From Oceanobacillus oncorhynchi (GTDB taxonomy: Bacteria; Bacillota; Bacilli; Bacillales; Amphibacillaceae): a DNA stretch of 64,000 bases. Shown here piece after piece: positions 8,459 through 15,275 of the stretch (the first letter of the stretch is position 1; each line of letters begins with the position of its first letter). The translations under genes and the position numbers were made by a program. The stretch spans positions 1,674,001-1,738,000 of the forward strand of contig NZ_CDGG01000001.1 of the NCBI RefSeq assembly GCF_000821065.1, given 5' to 3'. The notes beneath the pieces were generated by a model, which was not told the origin of the DNA, searched no databases, and was given only the letters and a program-made list of their open reading frames with translations.

Positions 8459-9325
8459 ATGAGTGACAGAAATAAAGGCATTTTATTGTTATTATTATCA
8501 GCGTTAGGATTTTCTTTGATGGCCATGTTTGTAAAGCTGTCAGGAGATGTGCCTACAATACAAAAAACATTATTTCGCAATGGAATCTCAATGGTTATTG
8601 CGTTGGGTTTTGTTCTTTATCATAGAGAACGGCTTTTTGGGAAAAAGGAAAATCAAAAATATTTACTTCTGCGCTCTGCTCTGGGGATGACTGGGGTATT
8701 GCTTAATTTCTATGCCATCGATCATCTAGTGCTTTCCGATGCGGATATGCTGAATAAAATGAGTCCATTTATAACCATTATTTTTGCTGCGGTTTTCTTA
8801 AAGGAATACGTGATGCGGTTTCAGGTGGTCTCTGTTATTATCGCATTTCTTGGAACGTTATTTATTATCAAACCGGTCTTCAATCTAGATATGGTTCCAT
8901 ATGCAGCAGGGATTTTATCCGCAGTTTTTGCAGGAGGAGCGTACACCGTTTTACGGGTGCTTGGGAATAAAGAACAATTTTATACGGTTGTATTTTACTT
9001 CTCGTTCTTTTCCACTGTGATTTTATTACCGCCTGTTATCTTGTTTTATCAGCCGATGAGCGGGCTGCAGTGGTTGTACTTACTTGCAGCAGGAGTGTTC
9101 GCTACGGTGGGACAGTTTGGGATTACCGTTGCTTACAAATTTGCTCCAGCAAAAGAAATATCCATCTTTTTCTACTCGACCGTTGTATATTCCGGTATTA
9201 TCAGTATTGCGCTCTTTGGCCAAATCCCAGACATATGGAGTATCCTTGGCTATCTGGCCATATTCGGTGCATCCTTCTATATGTTCCTGCGAAATAATCG
9301 GGATTTGAAAGAGGTTAAAGAATAG
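8459..9325 (+). CDS. EamA-family (DMT superfamily) transporter
   Basis: A 288-residue protein with about ten membrane helices arranged as two EamA repeats, the usual size for drug/metabolite exporters of the RhaT/YdcZ kind. The N-terminus (KGILLLLLSALGFSLMAMFV) is the first helix, and the second repeat begins around residue 145 (MVPYAAGILSAVFAGGAYTV). Members export amino acids, metabolites or precursors; the substrate cannot be told from sequence. AGAGGAGGAAG lies 10-14 bases before the ATG. It is a single gene with its own terminator. Confidence 0.88.
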   Translation: MSDRNKGILLLLLSALGFSLMAMFVKLSGDVPTIQKTLFRNGISMVIALGFVLYHRERLFGKKENQKYLLLRSALGMTGVLLNFYAIDHLVLSDADMLNKMSPFITIIFAAVFLKEYVMRFQVVSVIIAFLGTLFIIKPVFNLDMVPYAAGILSAVFAGGAYTVLRVLGNKEQFYTVVFYFSFFSTVILLPPVILFYQPMSGLQWLYLLAAGVFATVGQFGITVAYKFAPAKEISIFFYSTVVYSGIISIALFGQIPDIWSILGYLAIFGASFYMFLRNNRDLKEVKE

Positions 9326-9332
9326 CGCATTG

Positions 9333-9366
9333 AAAAACCTGCACTTGAATGGGTACAGGTTTTTTC
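9333..9366 (+). terminator. terminator after the EamA gene
   Basis: AAAACCTG and CAGGTTTTTT form a stem with a 13-base loop and T-run. Confidence 0.8.
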
Positions 9367-9421
9367 CTTTGAAATTACCAAACGGCTATGATAAACTGAT
9401 CCAAAATCAGAGGTGAGCAAA

Positions 9422-9478
9422 ATGGTTTTCGTTAAAATAAATGATTCCTTCTCACAATTCCCTCATCATATCAACTAG
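9422..9478 (+). CDS. candidate 18-residue leader peptide with tandem His codons
   Basis: A short frame MVFVKINDSFSQFPHHIN begins 4 bases after an AGAGGTGAG ribosome binding site and lies about 135 bases before the histidyl-tRNA synthetase gene. Two adjacent CAT (His) codons at 9464-9469 come three codons before the stop, and the stop codon itself is inside the 5' arm of the first hairpin of the leader. A possible promoter (TTGAAA-17-TAAACT, 9369-9397) precedes it. This is the arrangement of a ribosome-mediated attenuator sensing charged tRNA-His. No expression evidence is available; the peptide could be fortuitous. Confidence 0.45.
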   Translation: MVFVKINDSFSQFPHHIN

Positions 9479-9586
9479 CCTTGCTTTATCGATTTAACTT
9501 TTAAAAAATCGAATGAGGAAGGCTATTATTCATGAAATCGCATCCCGAATTAAGTAAATCACTTAACTCAGAGTGCGATTTTTTTT
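9476..9586 (+). promoter_or_regulatory. candidate attenuator: two hairpins with terminator before hisS
   Basis: Hairpin 1 pairs TAGCCTT (9476-9482) with AAGGCTA (9519-9525), with an inner CGATTT/AAATCG stem. Hairpin 2 pairs AAATCGCA (9535-9542) with TGCGATTT (9574-9581), has an inner TTAAGT/ACTTAA stem, and runs into eight Ts: an intrinsic terminator. An alternative 9-base pairing, AAAAAATCG (9503-9511) with CGATTTTTT (9576-9584), would break both. Mutually exclusive folds plus the His-codon frame upstream suggest transcription attenuation of hisS. Confidence 0.55.
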
Positions 9587-9612
9587 GTATTCAAAAACAG
9601 GAGGTAAGGAAA

Positions 9613-10896
9613 ATGAAGAAGATAGATTATCAAAATGTAAAAGGAACACAAGATTATTTACCGGAGTCAGAAAGCGTACGGAGAAATATCCGGAGAACAT
9701 TAGAGGATGTATTTATCCAATATGGATGTCAGCCGCTGGAAACACCTATCTTAAATTATACGGAATTGCTTGCTTCTAAATATGGCGGCGGTGCGGAAAT
9801 ATTAGAGGAGATGTACACTTTAACAGATAGAGGAGAAAGGGATTTAGCTCTGCGCTATGACCTTACGATACCTTTTGCCAAGGTGGCTGCAATGAATCCG
9901 ACATTGAAGCTGCCATTTAAGCGGTATGAAATTGGTAAAGTATTTCGGGATGGGCCAATAAAAACAGGAAGATTGCGTGAATTTACCCAGTGTGATGTGG
10001 ATATTGTCGGCGCAGATTCACAAATAGCTGAAGCGGAATTAATGATGATGGCGCTGGATGGCTTTGACAAGCTCGGAATGCAGGTGAATATTCAATATAA
10101 TAATAGGAAATTATTAACCGGAGCATTGGAAGTGTTTGGTGTAGCGGATGCGAAAATCAATAAAGTGGTGCTGATTTTGGATAAGCTGGAGAAGGTAGGG
10201 GTGGACGCAGTTATAGCCGAGCTTGCTGAACTAGGGGTGTCAGATGATGCGGCCCGCTCCATTAAACAATTTTTGACAGATGACGATCATACGGACTTTA
10301 TCCGCTTTGAATCATTATCTAATCAAAATGAACAAGTCAGACAGGGATTGCAGGAACTAAAAGAGCTGAAATCGTATCTTGATTATTTGGATATTAGCGA
10401 CCAATGTATATTTAATCCGTTTCTGGCACGGGGGCTAGAAATATATACAGGTACCGTTTATGAAATGTTTTTAGCGGATGATTCGATGAAGTCAAGCATT
10501 GGAAGCGGCGGAAGATATGATAATGCAATCGGCGGACTGATAGGAACAGATGAAATTTTCTCTACCGTTGGAATCTCTTTTGGGCTGGATGTGATTTATA
10601 CAGCGATGGCTGCTGCAGGAGGAATCGAACCTGCTGGAAGAGAGGTGGATTATTATATTATTCCTCTGGGAAGACAAAAAGAATCATTGTCTGTGTCAAC
10701 ATATTTCCGGGATAAAGGATATAACGTAGATGTGGAATTAGGCAATAAAAAGGTCGGTAAGGCGCTTGACAGGGCGAATAAAGAAAACATACGAAACGTG
10801 ATTATCATTGGCGATGAGGAAGTCAGGAAGAATCAGTTTAACGTGAAGGATATGCTTTCGGGAAAAGAGACGATAGAATCATTTTCGTTTCGTTGA
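9613..10896 (+). CDS. hisS: histidyl-tRNA synthetase, second (HisS2-like) type
   Basis: A class II aminoacyl-tRNA synthetase of 427 residues. An AGGAGGTAAGG sequence fixes the start at 9613; the ORF extends 27 codons upstream, through the terminator hairpin, and that part is not likely to be translated. Motif 2 reads FRDGPIKTGRLREFTQCD, and the two HisRS signatures are ARGLEIYTGTVYE and SGGRYDNAIGG. The C-terminal 95 residues form the anticodon-binding domain. The motif 2 and signature sequences are closer to archaeal-like HisRS than to the usual Bacillus HisS next to aspS, so this is probably a second copy or an acquired replacement. No T-box was found. HisZ is less likely because the anticodon domain and both signatures are intact. 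Confidence 0.88.
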   Translation: MKKIDYQNVKGTQDYLPESESVRRNIRRTLEDVFIQYGCQPLETPILNYTELLASKYGGGAEILEEMYTLTDRGERDLALRYDLTIPFAKVAAMNPTLKLPFKRYEIGKVFRDGPIKTGRLREFTQCDVDIVGADSQIAEAELMMMALDGFDKLGMQVNIQYNNRKLLTGALEVFGVADAKINKVVLILDKLEKVGVDAVIAELAELGVSDDAARSIKQFLTDDDHTDFIRFESLSNQNEQVRQGLQELKELKSYLDYLDISDQCIFNPFLARGLEIYTGTVYEMFLADDSMKSSIGSGGRYDNAIGGLIGTDEIFSTVGISFGLDVIYTAMAAAGGIEPAGREVDYYIIPLGRQKESLSVSTYFRDKGYNVDVELGNKKVGKALDRANKENIRNVIIIGDEEVRKNQFNVKDMLSGKETIESFSFR

Positions 10897-10928
10897 ATAG
10901 AGGATTGGTGAGAAGTATAAGGGGAGGC

Positions 10929-10963
10929 AGGAATCTATATGGCCCTCTTTTTATAGATTCCTG
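10929..10963. terminator. hairpin between hisS and the convergent methyltransferase
   Basis: CAGGAATCTATA and TATAGATTCCTG form a perfect 12-base stem with an 11-base loop, placed between two convergent genes. The loop, not the flank, is T-rich on the + strand. Confidence 0.7.
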
Positions 10964-10984
10964 TTCTGTCTATTTAATCAAAAC

Positions 10985-11773
10985 TTATTTAGCAGGTATG
11001 CCGCCTTGCTTTATTCCGACGACACGAAGTCGTTTATAATCTGCAATCCACTGCCCTTCTTGGTACAGGGCATCCTTTAAGTTATTTTCTACCTGTATCA
11101 TCACACGCTCTTTGATAGCTTCCGGATGATTTTCAAAGATATTTCCGCAGAACATTTCCATCCAATTTCTCAGCCCGTTGTCTCCCTCTAAGGGTGTCGG
11201 CCGATTGAAATGCTGGGCAAAGGTTACGTTAAATCCCGTTTCCTCCATTAATGCTGCATACTCTCCTATGCTTGGGAAGTACCATGGGAACTGTTCCGGT
11301 GTATAGGGAATTCCAGCTTTTTTAACCTGATGGATGATTTCATTTGTAATCGTTTGAACATTGCTTTTACCGCCAAACTCTGCAACAAATCTACCGCCGG
11401 GTTTCAAGCTGTTATAGATGTGCTGAAGTGCTTCTTTGGGCTGCTTTACCCAATGAAGTGTTGCATTAGAGAAAACGGCATCAAAATCATTGTTGTATTC
11501 GAGTTCTAAAACATCTTTTGGCATAAACATTATATCGGGATATTTATCGTTTGCCTTGTGCACCATATTTTCTGATTTATCTACGCCGGTTACAGCGGCG
11601 CCATGCTGATTGATTTGATGGGCTAAATCTCCTGTGCCACATCCGACATCAAGAATCTGTTCACCTTCTACGGGAGATAAAAGCTCTAATAAATGATTTC
11701 CAAATGATGATACAAAGGAATGATTCCCATCGTATAAATCTGCATTCCAGCTATCTTTTACATATTGTTCCAT
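10985..11773 (-). CDS. class I SAM-dependent methyltransferase
   Basis: A 262-residue protein with the Rossmann methyltransferase core. Motif I is LDVGCGTGDLAHQ (about residues 41-53), followed by the acidic end of strand 2 in VTGVDKSENM and the motif FDAVFSNATLHWVKQP (about 95-110). This last stretch resembles trans-aconitate methyltransferase-type and UbiE-like enzymes acting on small molecules. GAGGAGGAAG lies 5 bases upstream of the ATG. It is a single gene, convergent with hisS. The acceptor substrate is unknown. Confidence 0.88.
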   Translation of the reverse strand: MEQYVKDSWNADLYDGNHSFVSSFGNHLLELLSPVEGEQILDVGCGTGDLAHQINQHGAAVTGVDKSENMVHKANDKYPDIMFMPKDVLELEYNNDFDAVFSNATLHWVKQPKEALQHIYNSLKPGGRFVAEFGGKSNVQTITNEIIHQVKKAGIPYTPEQFPWYFPSIGEYAALMEETGFNVTFAQHFNRPTPLEGDNGLRNWMEMFCGNIFENHPEAIKERVMIQVENNLKDALYQEGQWIADYKRLRVVGIKQGGIPAK

Positions 11774-12003
11774 GATGCTTCCTCCTCATGTAGAATCTGT
11801 TGATTAAATCTGTGCGTATTAGTTGTATTATATGGGATGTATCTCAGCTTGCAAACTAAATTGTTTAATAAATGTTCATTCTCAAGTCACCGATGGAAGG
11901 ATAACAGCATCCAATTTTGAGTAAGCCGGATAATAAGGATATACTTAAACATGCATGCCGTTTTTAACTGAATGGTATTTATTATACATATGGAGGTCAA
12001 AAT

Positions 12004-12423
12004 ATGAGAGTCTATTTAGCAAGCCCATTCTTTAATGAAAAAGAGATGGAGCCTTTAAAAGAAGCGGAACAAATTTTAGAAGCAAAAGGATTGGATGTTT
12101 TTTCACCGCGGAAAAACCAAATGGATCATTTGGAGGAAGGGAGCCGGCATTGGTCGATTGCAACATTTACCAATGATAAAAAGTTTATTGATTGGGCGGA
12201 AATCGTTGTTGGCGTTTATCATGGGAATTATTCAGATAGCGGAACAGCATTTGAATTAGGTTACGCCTATGGAACGAATAAACCGTTTATTGCAGTTCAT
12301 GTAGGCGAGGACAGTAACTTGATGGTGCATGAAGGAGCTCATGCCAATGTCACCTTGGAAGAGCTGCGAGAATATGATTTTGAAGCAATGCCAAGCTCCT
12401 TTTATCAGGGGGAAATGTTCTGA
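12004..12423 (+). CDS. nucleoside 2-deoxyribosyltransferase family protein
   Basis: A 139-residue protein of usual family length. The start MRVYLASPFFN and the motif DSGTAFELGYAYG (about residues 77-89), with the nucleophilic glutamate in the FELG part, are typical of nucleoside deoxyribosyltransferases and related 2'-deoxynucleoside 5'-phosphate N-hydrolases. These enzymes swap bases between deoxynucleosides in salvage. TGGAGGT lies 7-8 bases before the ATG. It is monocistronic with a terminator 66 bases downstream. Transferase and hydrolase activity cannot be separated by sequence alone. Confidence 0.85.
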   Translation: MRVYLASPFFNEKEMEPLKEAEQILEAKGLDVFSPRKNQMDHLEEGSRHWSIATFTNDKKFIDWAEIVVGVYHGNYSDSGTAFELGYAYGTNKPFIAVHVGEDSNLMVHEGAHANVTLEELREYDFEAMPSSFYQGEMF

Positions 12424-12489
12424 TTAAGTACAGCAGGGAATACCTTTTGATGGATGAAACAGTTCACCTATCAATGAAACAGTTCGATG

Positions 12490-12515
12490 AAAATCCTGTG
12501 ATTACAGGATTTTTT
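12490..12515 (+). terminator. terminator after the deoxyribosyltransferase
   Basis: AAAATCCTGT-GATT-ACAGGATTTTTT: perfect 10-base stem, 4-base loop and T-run. Confidence 0.9.
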
Positions 12516-12568
12516 ATTGCAGAAATCGGTTAACCAAGTAAAGAAGTGGATTATAACATTAAAAATTA

Positions 12569-12615
12569 TTGACATGAAACCTTTTGGTGTTATAATGAAA
12601 ATAAAACCAAAAGGT
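12569..12615 (+). promoter_or_regulatory. promoter with paired ArsR-type operator
   Basis: TTGACA (12569-12574), a 16-base spacer and TATAAT (12591-12596). ACCTTTTGGT (12579-12588) lies in the spacer and its exact reverse complement ACCAAAAGGT (12606-12615) lies just past the -10. Both copies are followed by GTTAT. Binding there would block RNA polymerase, so autoregulation by the downstream ArsR protein is likely. Confidence 0.75.
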
Positions 12616-12642
12616 GTTATATGAAGTGGGAAAAGAGGCTAG

Positions 12643-13068
12643 ATGAATATGGAAAAACTTAAAGATATTGAACAGACAATTATTTTTAATGCTCCAATTG
12701 AAAAGGTCTGGGAAAAGGTGTCCACCTCAGAAGGAATAGCCGCTTGGTTTATGCCAAATGATTTTGAAGCGGAAGCAGGGCATGAATTTACCATCCAATC
12801 ACCATTTGGGCCATCACCTTGCAAGGTATTAGAAGTAGACAAACCCAATAAAATATCTTTTGCGTGGGATACAGATGGATGGGTTGTTTCCTTCATTTTG
12901 AAGGATTTAGGAAATCGTACAGAATTCACACTTATCCATGGAGGCTGGAAAGAAGCAGAAGCAGTAATTACCAAACCGAATGAGAAGAGCTCTGTTATCA
13001 GAGAGAGAATGAATAAAGGATGGGAGAATATTGTGAGGGAAAGACTGAGAAAGGTTGTTGAAGTTTAA
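12643..13068 (+). CDS. SRPBCC/AHSA1-domain protein
   Basis: A 141-residue START/Bet v1-like protein. It begins with the family pattern [29 protein letters not shown] and contains the hydrophobic-cavity strands typical of activator-of-Hsp90-like SRPBCC proteins. Its stop TAA directly abuts the ATG of the ArsR gene (TAAATG), so the two are co-translated. Pairs of an SRPBCC protein and an ArsR-type regulator are common in Bacilli and are often linked to small-molecule sensing or binding. The ligand is unknown. The operator between its promoter elements suggests that it is made only on derepression. Confidence 0.85.
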   Translation: MNMEKLKDIEQTIIFNAPIEKVWEKVSTSEGIAAWFMPNDFEAEAGHEFTIQSPFGPSPCKVLEVDKPNKISFAWDTDGWVVSFILKDLGNRTEFTLIHGGWKEAEAVITKPNEKSSVIRERMNKGWENIVRERLRKVVEV

Positions 13069-13401
13069 ATGACAGCTGTAAAGAAACATGATGTTTTCCA
13101 AGCCATTGCGGATCCGACCAGAAGGGAAATTCTATATTTACTGTCAGATCAAAGGCTAGCTATCTCAGAAATCACTTCCCATTTTTCTATTACCCGAACA
13201 GCAGTAGTAAAGCACCTTACTATACTTTCTGAGGCGAAGCTTGTTTCAGGAGAAAAGGTTGGCAGAGAGAAAATCTATTACTTGCATGCAGAGCCGCTGA
13301 CAGAAATAAAAGATTGGCTTTCCTATTTTGAACGATTCTGGGATAATAAATTGTCTATGCTGAAGTATTTGGTAGAGAATGAGGAAGAGGATAAAGCGTA
13401 A
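13069..13401 (+). CDS. ArsR-family winged-helix repressor
   Basis: A 110-residue protein with the ArsR/SmtB fold: VFQAIADPTRREILYLL at the N-terminus, then the recognition region ITSHFSITRTAVVKHL (about residues 37-52) and a wing KVGREKIYYLHAE. The metal-binding cysteines of ArsR, CadC and similar repressors are absent, so it senses something other than a soft metal. It is the second gene of the SRPBCC operon and probably binds the paired ACC-N4-GGT repeats in the operon promoter. The C-terminal tail is acidic. Confidence 0.88.
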   Translation: MTAVKKHDVFQAIADPTRREILYLLSDQRLAISEITSHFSITRTAVVKHLTILSEAKLVSGEKVGREKIYYLHAEPLTEIKDWLSYFERFWDNKLSMLKYLVENEEEDKA

Positions 13402-13416
13402 AAAACGACAAAGAAA

Positions 13417-13449
13417 AAGAGCCGCTTATTATCACTTTAAGCGGCTTCA
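13417..13449 (+). terminator. hairpin after the ArsR gene
   Basis: GCCGCTTA and TAAGCGGC form a stem with flanking GAAAAAGA/TTC. The T-tract is weak; it may also serve the convergent gene. Confidence 0.6.
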
Positions 13450-13471
13450 ACATGAAGAAATGCCTGTAACA

Positions 13472-13503
13472 TTCCCGCTGAATGCAGTTTCGTTTTATAC
13501 TAA
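13472..13503. repeat. copy 1 of a dispersed repeat
   Basis: CCGCTGAATG, then AGTTT, then GTTTTATACT occurs here and again at 28137-28165 with only a few differences. This copy overlaps the stop codon of the minus-strand SRPBCC gene. Confidence 0.55.
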
Positions 13504-13941
13504 GGTTATACCCTGATCTGCCTGTTCACTATACGTTTTAAAATTGTCTAATATCGCCTGCCAGCCATTTCTTTGCATCTCGATGGAGTTTTCAAATTCC
13601 CCTTCAAAGACCTCTGTGATCTTTGTTGTGTTGCCTTGAGACGTGAAAGCAATTGTCACCTTTCTTCCATCATTCAGTGTATAAGCAATGGTATCATGGA
13701 GGATTACCTCGTCATATATACCGCCAAAATCAAATCCAAAACTCCCATCCTTTGCTTCCATTCGAGTAATGAATTTATCGTCGGCTCTTAAATCATTCTC
13801 TGCCTTTGGTGCATGCCACTCTTTAGAAGCAACATACCACTTTGTGATATGCTCTGGCTCTGTCCAATAAGTCCATACGTTATCAACAGGTGCATGAACG
13901 GTTGTCTCCACGGTTATCATTTCCGGCTTATCTCTCTGCAT
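13495..13941 (-). CDS. SRPBCC/AHSA1-domain protein
   Basis: A 148-residue Bet v1-like protein starting MQRDKPEMITVETTVHAPVD. The ORF extends ten codons further, but AAGGAGG lies 6 bases before the ATG at 13941, which decides the start. The core WTYWTEPEHITKWY and the C-terminal QRNGWQAILDNFK are typical of the AHSA1 group, often annotated as activator of Hsp90 ATPase-like or polyketide-cyclase-like. It is not closely similar to the SRPBCC protein at 12643 apart from the fold. It stands alone and its ligand is unknown. A dispersed repeat covers its stop. Confidence 0.85.
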   Translation of the reverse strand: MQRDKPEMITVETTVHAPVDNVWTYWTEPEHITKWYVASKEWHAPKAENDLRADDKFITRMEAKDGSFGFDFGGIYDEVILHDTIAYTLNDGRKVTIAFTSQGNTTKITEVFEGEFENSIEMQRNGWQAILDNFKTYSEQADQGITLV

Positions 13942-14176
13942 TACAAAACCTCCTTGTGATTTAAAGTTCATTTGTATTTAGAATACCACTTTACATACAG
14001 CAAGGTTTCTTTTTTATTGCTATTTGTATTTAGATGATATGTGATAAGATTAGTAGTTATCAAGTGAATATTATATTGAAAAGAAATTACTTAACCTTCA
14101 TTGGTAGCTTACATGAACACATTTTTAATAAAATGCGTAGTGCTGCTGAGAAAACTGCTTTGAAAGGAAGAATAAA

Positions 14177-14689
14177 ATGATAAGAGAAGCAACGACAAAT
14201 GATTTATCAGCCATTTTAGAGATTTATAATGACGCCATCGTGCATACTGCCGCTGTTTATTCTTATAAACCGCAAACATTGGAGAACAGAGAAGTATGGT
14301 TTAAGCAGAAAAAGGATGCGGGTTATCCCATATTTGTTTGTGAACAGGATGGAAACGTGGCGGGATTTGCTACATTCGGGCCTTTCAGAGATTGGCCGGC
14401 TTATAAATATTCCGTTGAACATTCTGTGTATGTGGACAAGAGCTATCGGAAAAAAGGAATTGCCAGCTTATTGATGCAAGAAATTATCGCTGTCGCCCGG
14501 GAAAGAGAATATATGACAATGATTGCCGGCATTGATGCTGCGAATAAGAAAAGTATTGCTTTGCATGAGAAATTTGGTTTTGAACATGCGGGCACGATAA
14601 AAAAAGCTGGCTTTAAATTTAAGCAATGGAGAGATTTAGCGTTTTATCAATTAGAGCTTAACGGACCGGAAAACCCTGTGGAAGAATAG
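14177..14689 (+). CDS. GNAT acetyltransferase of the phosphinothricin/methionine sulfoximine type
   Basis: A 170-residue N-acetyltransferase. The opening IREATTNDLSAILEIYNDAI, the stretch EHSVYVDKSYRKKGIASLLM (acetyl-CoA pyrophosphate loop RKKGIAS, about residues 93-99) and AGIDAANKKSIALHEKFGF are characteristic of the PAT/YwnH group. Homologs acetylate phosphinothricin, methionine sulfoximine or related amino-acid analogues. GAAAGGA precedes the ATG. It is followed 28 bases later by a second acetyltransferase, probably in the same transcript. Confidence 0.88.
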   Translation: MIREATTNDLSAILEIYNDAIVHTAAVYSYKPQTLENREVWFKQKKDAGYPIFVCEQDGNVAGFATFGPFRDWPAYKYSVEHSVYVDKSYRKKGIASLLMQEIIAVAREREYMTMIAGIDAANKKSIALHEKFGFEHAGTIKKAGFKFKQWRDLAFYQLELNGPENPVEE

Positions 14690-14717
14690 ATTAATGATAT
14701 GAAAGGGAGCTTTTGCC

Positions 14718-15275
14718 TTGATTCGATTAGAATACTTTTCAAAAGAAGATTTCCAGCAATTAATTGATTGGGTGCCTGATGCTTCCTTTATTGTACAGTG
14801 GAGCGGTCCGACATTCCGTTATCCTTTGACGAACGAGCAGCTTGCAACGTATTTGGAAGGAGCGAATGAACCAGAGGCTTCTAAATACATATTTAAAGTG
14901 ATTGATAATGGGACGAATGAAGTCGTAGGACATGTTTCGCTGGGGAAAGTGGATAGAAATAATCATTCAGCAAGGATCGGCAAGGTATTAGTTGGTGCTG
15001 CTGACAGCAGAGGAAAAGGGTATGGAGCTCAGATTATACATGCAGCATTAACATTTGCATTTGAAAAATTGAACTTACATAAGGTTACTTTGGGTGTGTT
15101 TGATTTTAATGTATCAGCCATTAAATGCTATGAAGCAGCGGGATTCCGGAGAGAAAGAATCTTGCAGGATGTGGCAAAAATGGGAGATGAATATTGGACG
15201 CAGATTGAGATGGAGATATTAGCTGGTGAGTGGGCAGAAAAAAATGACAGACGAAAGAGGCTGGGACATAACTAG
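14718..15275 (+). CDS. GNAT acetyltransferase (RimJ/RimL-like), 3' end supplied by an IS
   Basis: A 185-residue acetyltransferase. It starts at TTG with AAAGGGAG 8 bases upstream; no ATG fits the family start (LIRLEYFSKEDFQQLIDWV). The acetyl-CoA loop is GAADSRGKGYGAQII (about residues 94-108), and HKVTLGVFDFNVSAIKCYEAAGF is the usual final segment. The last six or seven codons, ending RLGHN and TAG, are encoded by the left inverted repeat of the IS1182 element, so the original C-terminus has been replaced by insertion. All core motifs are upstream of that point, so activity may survive. Confidence 0.85.
   Translation: MIRLEYFSKEDFQQLIDWVPDASFIVQWSGPTFRYPLTNEQLATYLEGANEPEASKYIFKVIDNGTNEVVGHVSLGKVDRNNHSARIGKVLVGAADSRGKGYGAQIIHAALTFAFEKLNLHKVTLGVFDFNVSAIKCYEAAGFRRERILQDVAKMGDEYWTQIEMEILAGEWAEKNDRRKRLGHN

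Noticed and set aside
9532..9612. 27-codon N-terminal extension of HisRS
   Set aside because: It would be read through the terminator hairpin, and a strong AGGAGG site stands directly before the ATG at 9613, which gives the family start.
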